In this document: positions 57,578 through 64,000 of the stretch, piece after piece
How positions within the stretch are numbered: position 1 is the first letter of the stretch
How the letters are laid out: every line of letters begins with the position of its first letter
Assembly (NCBI GenBank): GCA_013180625.2
Contig: SNVD02003435.1
Coordinates: 62,001-126,000, forward strand
DNA length: 64,000 nt
Reading direction: 5' to 3'
Source of the DNA: Boswellia sacra
Lineage: Eukaryota > Streptophyta > Magnoliopsida > Sapindales > Burseraceae
Position numbers and translations under genes: made by a program
The notes under the pieces: generated by a model
Seen by the model: the letters and a program-made list of their open reading frames with translations, nothing else
Told to the model about the DNA's origin: nothing
Databases searched by the model: none

Positions 57578-58414
57578 TAGTGTTATGAATGTTCTGGTTA
57601 TGGACATATTCAGTCAGAATGTGCTAATCTTAAGAAAAAGAACAAAGGCCTAACAGCAACCTGGAGTGATGAATCATAATCGGAGTCAGAAGATCAAGAT
57701 TGCATGAGCAATTTTGTTGCATTTACTACATCTGCAGCTGATAAAGGGAAAGCTATTATGTATGACATAACAGAAAATTACAGAACCAGTGTTGATCATT
57801 TTGATGAAGAAGATGGACCAGAATACTATGAAGAGTTGCAAGAAACATATAATGCACTCTATGGTCAAAGGCTGAGTCAGAAAGAAGAAATTAAAACCCT
57901 GAAGAAGAAGATTGAAGTGCTGGAATGTGAAAAATCCTATGCTGAAAACCAGATCTCAGAACTGAAGACTATTTTAACAGACAAAAAAACACATATTGAG
58001 AAAATCACAACAGAAATGGTTGAAAGCAAAAAGTGTGTTGATCAACTTAAAATTAGAGCAGCCAAACTTGATCAGGTCTTGAGTCTTGGAAGAGACAACT
58101 CCAACAAACATGGATTGAGGTATACAAAAGGTAATGTTGCATCTTTATCAACAACAGTATTTGTGAAAGCCTCAACATCAGGTAAGAATTCGGAACTTAA
58201 CTCTTTAAAGTCAAGCCCTGATTCCAAGAGCAGTGAGACATTTTTCCCTCCACTGAGTTCTTTCAAATCCAGTCCTAAAAAGGTAAAGACATTCATTCCA
58301 ACATGTTATTTTTGTAGTAAAAAGAGGCATTTTAGACCTAGATGCTTTAAACTGTTGAATATTTTGCATAAGATATCAAAACAGTTCAAACTGTTACCAA
58401 AATCACAACAGTAG
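57578..58414 (+). pseudogene. Sirevirus Gag, C-terminal part with zinc knuckles and coiled coil
   Basis: After the insertion the knuckle CYECSGYGHIQSEC appears, preceded by a stop (TAG where Lys is expected). The frame at 57704-58414 has a heptad-rich coiled coil (EEIKTLKKKIEVLECEKSYA) and a second knuckle, CYFCSKKRHFRPRC. A coiled coil in this position is a feature of Sirevirus Gag and is thought to mediate protein contacts. Confidence 0.85.
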
Positions 58415-59094
58415 TGGGTTAAGAAAAGCAAGATAGTATGTCATGTTGCTCTTACTACTCTTAACCAATCATCTAACAATTTGTGGTATTTTGACAGTGG
58501 TTGTTCCAGGCATATGATAGAAATAAATAGTTTTTAATAGATTTTAAAGTATGCAGGGATGGTAATGTCACCTGTGGAGATGGAGCAAAGAGTAAGATCA
58601 TTGGTAAAGGCACTTTGAATGTCAAAGGCCTACCCAATTTTCAAAATGTCTTGCTGGTTGAAGGTATGAAAGCTAATCTTATTAGTATTAGTCAGATTTG
58701 TGATGACAAGTATATTGTTAATTTCACACAAAACAAATGCATGGTCTTAGATAATTTTGGTAAATGCATTCTAGAAGGTAATAGATCTTCGAATAATTGT
58801 TATTTGGTAAAGATTGCTTTTCAAGCAAGGATTTCGGATTTGGAATTGTGGCATCAAAAATTAAGGCACTTAAATTACAAAGACTTGGTTAAATTAACGA
58901 AGTTAGGTGCTGTAAAAGGAGTTCCTAAACTTGATGACAAAGTTAATGGAATTTGTGGACCATGTCAAATGGAAAAACAAATTAGAAGTTCACACAAATC
59001 AAATCCACATCTTAGCATATCTGAAATACTTGATTTGCTTCACATGGATTCAGAAGGCACATCCAACAAGCTCTATCATTGGAACACTAGATAG
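58415..59094 (+). pseudogene. Sirevirus protease, pre-integrase and integrase zinc finger
   Basis: The protease trace is LWYFDSGCSRHM (58480-58520), with D-S-G. The 58615 frame continues with the gag_pre-integrase block (LELWHQKLRHLNYKDLVKLT), CGPCQMEKQ and LDLLHMD, the first catalytic Asp of integrase. Right after that the rest of the integrase core is missing and unrelated downstream pol sequence follows. Confidence 0.83.
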
Positions 59095-59858
59095 CATGAT
59101 GAAAACTCGGAGCAAGGTAAGAAATCAGGTAAGGTTTGCATGTTATGTTTCTTTAGTTGAACCAAAAAAAGTGAAAGAAGCCTTAAAAAAAGATGTTTGG
59201 ATTCAATAAACTTAATCAGTTTGAAAGGAATGAAGTATAGGAATTAGTTCCCAGGCTGAAAAATACAAATGTCATTGGAACTAAATGGATATTCAAAAAT
59301 AAAACTGATGAAAGTGGACAAGTAGTAAGAAATAAGGCTAGGCTACTTGCACTAGTAGCTAGACTTGAGTCTAGCAGATTACTACTTGCAATTTCTTGTT
59401 TGCTTGATTTTAAGTTGTATCAAATGGATGTTAAAACAACATTTTTAAATGGCTATCTCAATGGAGAAGTCTTTGTTAAATAGCCTAAAAGATTTGAAGA
59501 TCCTAAACATCCTGATTTTGTGTACAAATTACACAAAACTTTGTATGGTTTGAAACAAGCTCCTAGAGCTTGGTATGAAAGGTTGACAAACTTTTTGCTC
59601 AACAGAGGTTATAAAAGAGGCAACAATGATAAGACTTTATTTATCAAACATGCATCTAACTATCTTATTGTTGCACAAATATATGTTGATGACATTGTTT
59701 TCGGATCAACTAACAAAAGCAAAACTAATGAGTTTGTTAAGTTGGTGCAGGAAGAGTTTGAGATGAGTATGGTAGCAGAATTAAATTTCGTTCTTGGATC
59801 ATAGGTTAAGCAAATGAATGATGGGATATTCATATCTCAATCAAAATACGCTAAAAAC
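59095..59858 (+). pseudogene. Sirevirus reverse transcriptase
   Basis: Blocks are KKVKEALKKDVWIQ, VIGTKWIFKNKTDESG, LYQMDVKTTFLNGYL, LHKTLYGLKQAPRAWY and IYVDDIVFGSTNKSK, with an intact Y-V-D-D. A run of about 17 residues expected after RNKARLLA is absent. Stops are frequent before 59520. The solo Athila-type LTR ends this part at 59858. Confidence 0.88.
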
Positions 59859-61386
59859 TGATGAACCCTTAAATATGTATGTTTAATAAGAGCTTAGTTC
59901 ATCATATTGCATTAATAGTATCATTAAATTCCTCAACTTAAGCATATTTGTAGTCTTTGTATCTTTGGAATTAATTTCTCTTAATTTTGGTTTTGTTACA
60001 GGTTCGGTAAAATGGGCATAACTCTCTATTTATAGATCAGAATGGTGCAATTCTTAATGTTTTGGAAAGTTGATTCAATTGTCTACAAGATTGCATTTCA
60101 CAAGCATCATCAAATTCGGGCTCTTAGTGGACCAAAATTGGGCTTGAAGTGAACCCATCTACAGTCTCGGCCCAGTCTGACCAGGCCTCAGTATTTGGAC
60201 CGTATCTCTCAAAATACGTATCCAAATTGTGCAAATCAATATGTTCTAGAAAGCTGAGAGAAATATCTACAACTTTCATGAAGACATGTGATTAAAATTC
60301 ACAACATTTCGATGTCAAAATTGATGGTCAAAGTCGGTGCCTAATGATCCCAATTGTCAAAGATATTTACAACTAATATTTGACAATTATGCCCTTGTAA
60401 TTTGACAAGTTTGCCCCTGGATGTATCTATAAATAGAGGTGCCTTGTGACCCATTAGAGCATCTTGGCCTTGGCTGAAACATTTTGGCTTTGGCTAGGAT
60501 CTTGTATTGTGTTTTGTGTGTTTATGTTATTAATGAATTTCCTTTTTCTTGCATTTTATTTTCTTTCTATTATAATGTTCTTCTAATTTCTCTTTTGCTA
60601 AGGTGAAAGGGTGAAACCCTTGATATGAGAATAAGGATTCTCTAACCCTTAATATGTGCTTAATAATCTTAATCTTATAATGTTTATTCAATATGATTTA
60701 TATTTAATTTCTTAATCAATCTTGACACCACTCGTAAAGTGGAGGTCTTGATCCATTGTCGACAATCCTTGGCACATCAAATGCTTGGATCCTTTCTAGA
60801 TGATGTATGGTTCTTCCTTACCGACACGAATCTAGTTAGGAACCTTGATTTGTTGTAGACATATGATGATTGACACATTGGATGCTTGAACCCATTTACA
60901 AGAAGTGGTATAAATATTGGTAATGAAACAAATATAATTCATATAACTAAAATGGGTTAATTATCCTTATTTGAAATATCAAGGGCGGATCCCCTAACCT
61001 TAGCCTTCATTGTTATTGTGTTAATTCCTCTTGTATTTTAATTATTCTATTATTTATGAACTTTTTATTTATTTACTATGGTAGGTTCTACCACCTTATG
61101 AAATTGTTCTTTAATTTACTATGGTTGGTTATACCACCTATTTCCATGGATGGTTTTACCTCCTCTTGCTTTTTGTTTTATATTTGAATGGTCGGAAATA
61201 CCGCCTACCATCTTACATATTTATTGATATTCTCTTGTTATTTCTTGGAATCATCCATATCATATTTGTTTAGCTTATAATTTGTAACGCTTAAATTTCC
61301 TTCCTCGTGGATCGACCCCGGTCTCACCGGGTTTTATTACTTTGACACTCCTATACTTGGGAGACAATCCTTTTTCGGATGTGTCA
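59859..61386 (+). repeat. Solo LTR of the LOG-carrying Athila family
   Basis: It starts TGATGAACCC, ends GGATGTGTCA and is flanked by AAAAC (59854-59858 and 61387-61391). It is close to the LTRs at 9078-10439 and 18895-20261 but lies in the opposite orientation. It is longer because of about 175 extra bases at 61049-61225. A TATA-like CTATAAATAG lies at 60427-60436. Confidence 0.93.
61049..61225. repeat. Hairpin-rich insert within the solo LTR
   Basis: Four imperfect palindromes follow each other: GGTAGGTTCTACCACC (61080), GGTTGGTTATACCACC (61122), GGATGGTTTTACCTCC (61147) and GGTCGGAAATACCGCC (61190). The other two LTR copies lack this block. Confidence 0.75.
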
Positions 61387-61391
61387 AAAAC

Positions 61392-62161
61392 CTTGTAAAG
61401 AAATTTGGGCTTGAAAATGCAAAACCAATAAAAACTCCTATCAGTACTAATCTAAAACTTTCAAAAGACAATACAGGTAAAGATGTTGATGCAAGTTTGT
61501 ACAGAAGTATTATTGGCAGCCTGCTATACCTCACAGCAAGTGACCGGACTTGTGCTTTAGTGTAGGACTGTGTGCAAGATTTCAAGCAAATCCAAAAGAA
61601 TCAGATCTTGCAGCAACTAAGAGAATCATCAGGTATGTTCATGGAACACATGATTATGGAATATGGTTTTCTAAATATACAAATGACTATCTTGCAGGGT
61701 TTAGTAATGCTGACTGGGTAGGAAATGCAGATGACAGAAAATGTACCTCAGGAGGATGTTTTTATCTTGGTACTAACTTGGTTTCATGGCACAGCAAAAA
61801 GTAGAAGTCTATTTCTTTGTCTACTGCTGAAGCCAAATACACAGCAGTAGGGAGTTGTTGCACACAACTATTGTGGGTGAAGCAAATATTGAGTGATTAT
61901 GGTATTGAACAAAAGCCTATAACTGTGTTTTGTGATAATACTAGTACTATAAATATTTCCAAAAATCCTGTTTAGCATTCTAAGACAAAACACATTGACA
62001 TAAGATACCATCTTATAAGGGAACTAGTAGAGTCTAAGGTGATACACCTTGAACACATTTCCACTGATAGACAATTGGCTTACTTGTTCACTAAGGCACT
62101 GGATACAACAAGTTTTGACAATTTAAGAAAAGCCTTAGGCATATGTCAGTTATCTGAATGA
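61392..62161 (+). pseudogene. Sirevirus RT end and RNase H
   Basis: After the solo LTR the sequence resumes with FGLENAKPIKTPISTNLKLS and DASLYRSIIGSLLYLTASD, then DLAATKRIIRYVHGTHDYGI. RNase H follows with SNADWVGNADDRKCTSGGCF and LSTAEAKYTAVGSCC, and ends at LGICQLSE and a stop. Two stops and one frame change are seen. Confidence 0.88.
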
Positions 62162-62871
62162 ACATTGTGTGCTGTTATGTTATTTGTAACTGTAATATCA
62201 TAAGTTTTCTTCTAATTAAGCATGTGTGAGCTATGATATAAAAATTGAGTGAATGATAAGATACTAGTTTAAAAATGAAAAATACGGAGAGGGCTACTAG
62301 TATATGATTTGTGAAAGCCATCCATTGAGAGTTACTTCATTGTATCTAGGAAATATGGTAAGGTTACCCACTCAAATGGAAAAGGGCTACCTCTATACAT
62401 GTATGAAAGCTACTATATGTATTTATAAAATTCATATTGAGACTAACTTTTGTGTGTGTAAGAAGCATGCTCAAGTTGATCACTCAATTGGATTAAGTAA
62501 TAAAATTAATAAAGGTGAATAATTAGCTCTGAAATATGCTTTTTCAAAATGATTCATATGATGTTCAGATATTGTTGTTATGTTATTATTAACTATTTTC
62601 TATTACGTTTTTCTTAACACCCGATGTTTTTGTGCTTATTCAAACATTTGATTTTCTTGTGTGTCCATGTGTAAAAAATGCCATGTCAGCATTATTGTAT
62701 TAAGGGGAGAAGTTTCAGTGACAGGAATCCTAATTCTATAATTCCTTATTCAAATGGGAATCAAATTTGAATTCTTGTCCATTAATGTCAGTTATGAAAC
62801 GGTTTTGGGAATGGAATTAATATTAAATTTTGTTAAAAACAAAAATTTTTTTAAACTCTGCCTAGTATATT
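62162..62871 (+). other. Sirevirus spacer between pol and env-like ORF
   Basis: There is no gene here. AT-rich sequence contains a purine block (AAGGGGAGAAG) near 62702 resembling a polypurine tract, but no LTR follows it. Confidence 0.5.
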
Positions 62872-64000
62872 ATGAATAATTTTTGGGCTTCTTCTGTTCA
62901 TACCATACTCCAACTACAATTTCTTCCCTATCCTGCGCCTTGCTTCTTTCTTCCTGTTCTGAAAATTTTCTATAGACCAGTAACCTTAACCATGGTGACC
63001 TTATCTGACTCGACAAAGATAACCAGTTCTTCATCTTCTCACAGCAACTCCAATTATAACAGGAGCAACAATGTTATTCATCTCTAACATAACAAGCACA
63101 TGCAGAGATCGCAACTGATCCAGCCATGAGCGAAGATGAGCTTGTTCCAGTAAAAAAGATAAAGGACAAAATCAAGCCGAAGTATAACAAATTCCTCACG
63201 ACAGCTATCAAACAGAAGTTTGAGAAACATACTTCAAAAAGGAAACTGCAGATGGAAAGGCCAGTGAAACTATCAGACTTCAACACCTATGGCCTGAGTG
63301 AGATGATTGAGTCTATTTATTGGACTCATACAGTAACAAACTTCCTATCCCTTGTGAAGGCTTTAATTCAGGAATTTTATGCAAACATCACTACTACTAT
63401 TGATGATCCTAAAAGCTTTCATTATCACAAAGTTTATTGTCAAGGAAAGTTTGTTAAATTCTCTCTGAATGTTATAAACACTTTCCTGGACATTCCCATA
63501 GGCAGTTTGCATGCATTAGATGAAGAATTTAACATGGCTGAAGTGATAAAGGAATTGACTAGTAGAACAAATATTGTTTGGAAACCGAAAAATGGTATAA
63601 ACCAGCAATACCTTAGGAAGAAATATTGAGTGATGCATAAGATAGCTCAGTTCAATTGGCTTCTTTATTCCCATCAAAATCAAGTTCAGGAAGACAGAGT
63701 GAAATTTCTCTATTTTTTAGGCACCAATCAACCAATTAACTTTGGTTTGCCAGCCTATAGATCAATTGTACAGATTGATTCATATCACTCTGATTATTAC
63801 TTGCTTGTATATCCATGATTAATCCAAGGAATTCTTGCACAGAATAACATCCCTATAAGTTCTAATGAATAGACAAAAATTCTATCTAAGTCAATCACCA
63901 AGGGATTTCTGCACAGATTGCATGATAAGTCTGAGTTGCCTGTCCCTGAACCAAAGCCTAAGAGAGTCAGGAAAAATCAGATGAAAAATGTTGAAGAACA
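62872..64000 (+). pseudogene. Sirevirus env-like ORF, continuing past the window
   Basis: A Ser-rich leader (TKITSSSSSHSNSNY) at 62992-63087 precedes the main frame at 63126-63629. That frame contains LVKALIQEFYANITTTIDD and KFVKFSLNVINTFLDIPIGS, the putative plant transposon protein domain (PF20167). After a TGA the frame continues at 63630-63818 with HKIAQFNWLLYSHQNQV and FGLPAYRSIV. Stops break it in two or more places. The function of such ORFs is unknown; an envelope role is only proposed. Confidence 0.7.

Larger units (their letters stand above)
53991..64000 (+). mobile_element. Sirevirus (Ty1/copia) element, 3' end outside the window
   Basis: A 5' LTR at 53991-54897, a tRNA-iMet PBS and a Sirevirus-type Gag with a coiled-coil C-terminal part come first. 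Copia-order protease, integrase, RT and RNase H follow, and an env-like ORF lies after pol. Two solo LTRs (55863-57572 and 59859-61386) interrupt it. Most of the integrase core and a small part of RT are deleted. The env-like ORF after pol supports the Sirevirus assignment. Confidence 0.88.

Noticed and set aside
62702..62720. Purine block resembling a Sirevirus polypurine tract
   Set aside because: No LTR follows; the env-like ORF comes next, so the true tract and 3' LTR should lie beyond 64000.
1..64000. CRISPR arrays, bacterial operons, tRNA or rRNA genes
   Set aside because: No such features are visible; the window is plant nuclear DNA and tRNA-like matches are only primer-binding sites.

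Overview
This is a 64-kb piece of a eudicot nuclear genome. It is almost entirely nested LTR retrotransposons plus one dismembered TIR-NBS-LRR (TNL) resistance gene. A TNL with a C-JID domain and plant Ty3/gypsy (Tat, Athila, chromovirus) and Ty1/copia (Sirevirus) lineages point to a eudicot; I cannot name the species.

Layout. (1) About 1-24471: an old minus-strand Tat-lineage gypsy element. It has gag, protease, RT, two RNase H domains, integrase, a PBS and a 5' LTR at 22811-24471. Downstream of its pol, in antisense (plus strand), lie two decayed extra genes: an intron-containing plant-mobile-domain (PMD) gene and a DUF7745-like gene. (2) 9078-20261: a complete minus-strand Athila-type element inserted into the Tat element, bounded by the 5-bp duplication AGACT. 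Besides gag-pol it carries two open accessory genes where an env-like gene would be expected: a basic Cys-rich protein resembling flexivirus nucleic-acid-binding proteins, and an intronless homologue of LONELY GUY (LOG, cytokinin-activating phosphoribohydrolase). (3) 24472-32744: Athila fragments in both orientations around a Tat-type LTR, including a 2.2-kb inverted repeat and an env-like remnant. (4) 32745-50052: the 3' half of a TNL gene (LRRs, C-JID). It is cut by two chromodomain gypsy elements (33877-39386 and 39443-49288) and bounded on the left by the Athila LTR. (5) 50053-53990: AT-rich host sequence with small repeats. (6) 53991 to the window end: a Sirevirus (copia) element with its 3' LTR outside the window. 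It contains two solo LTRs, one of them (59859-61386) from the same family as the LOG-carrying Athila.

The most interesting material is in the inner Athila: a LOG homologue with an intact frame but altered active-site residues and a C-terminal LDLNLRL motif, beside a silencing-suppressor-like ORF. Second is a roughly 110-base stem-loop in the 3' non-coding region of two different Athila families. Its outer stems differ completely in sequence but stay complementary, which is the signature of a conserved structure. All calls come from reading the sequence by eye; no alignment or database search was run.
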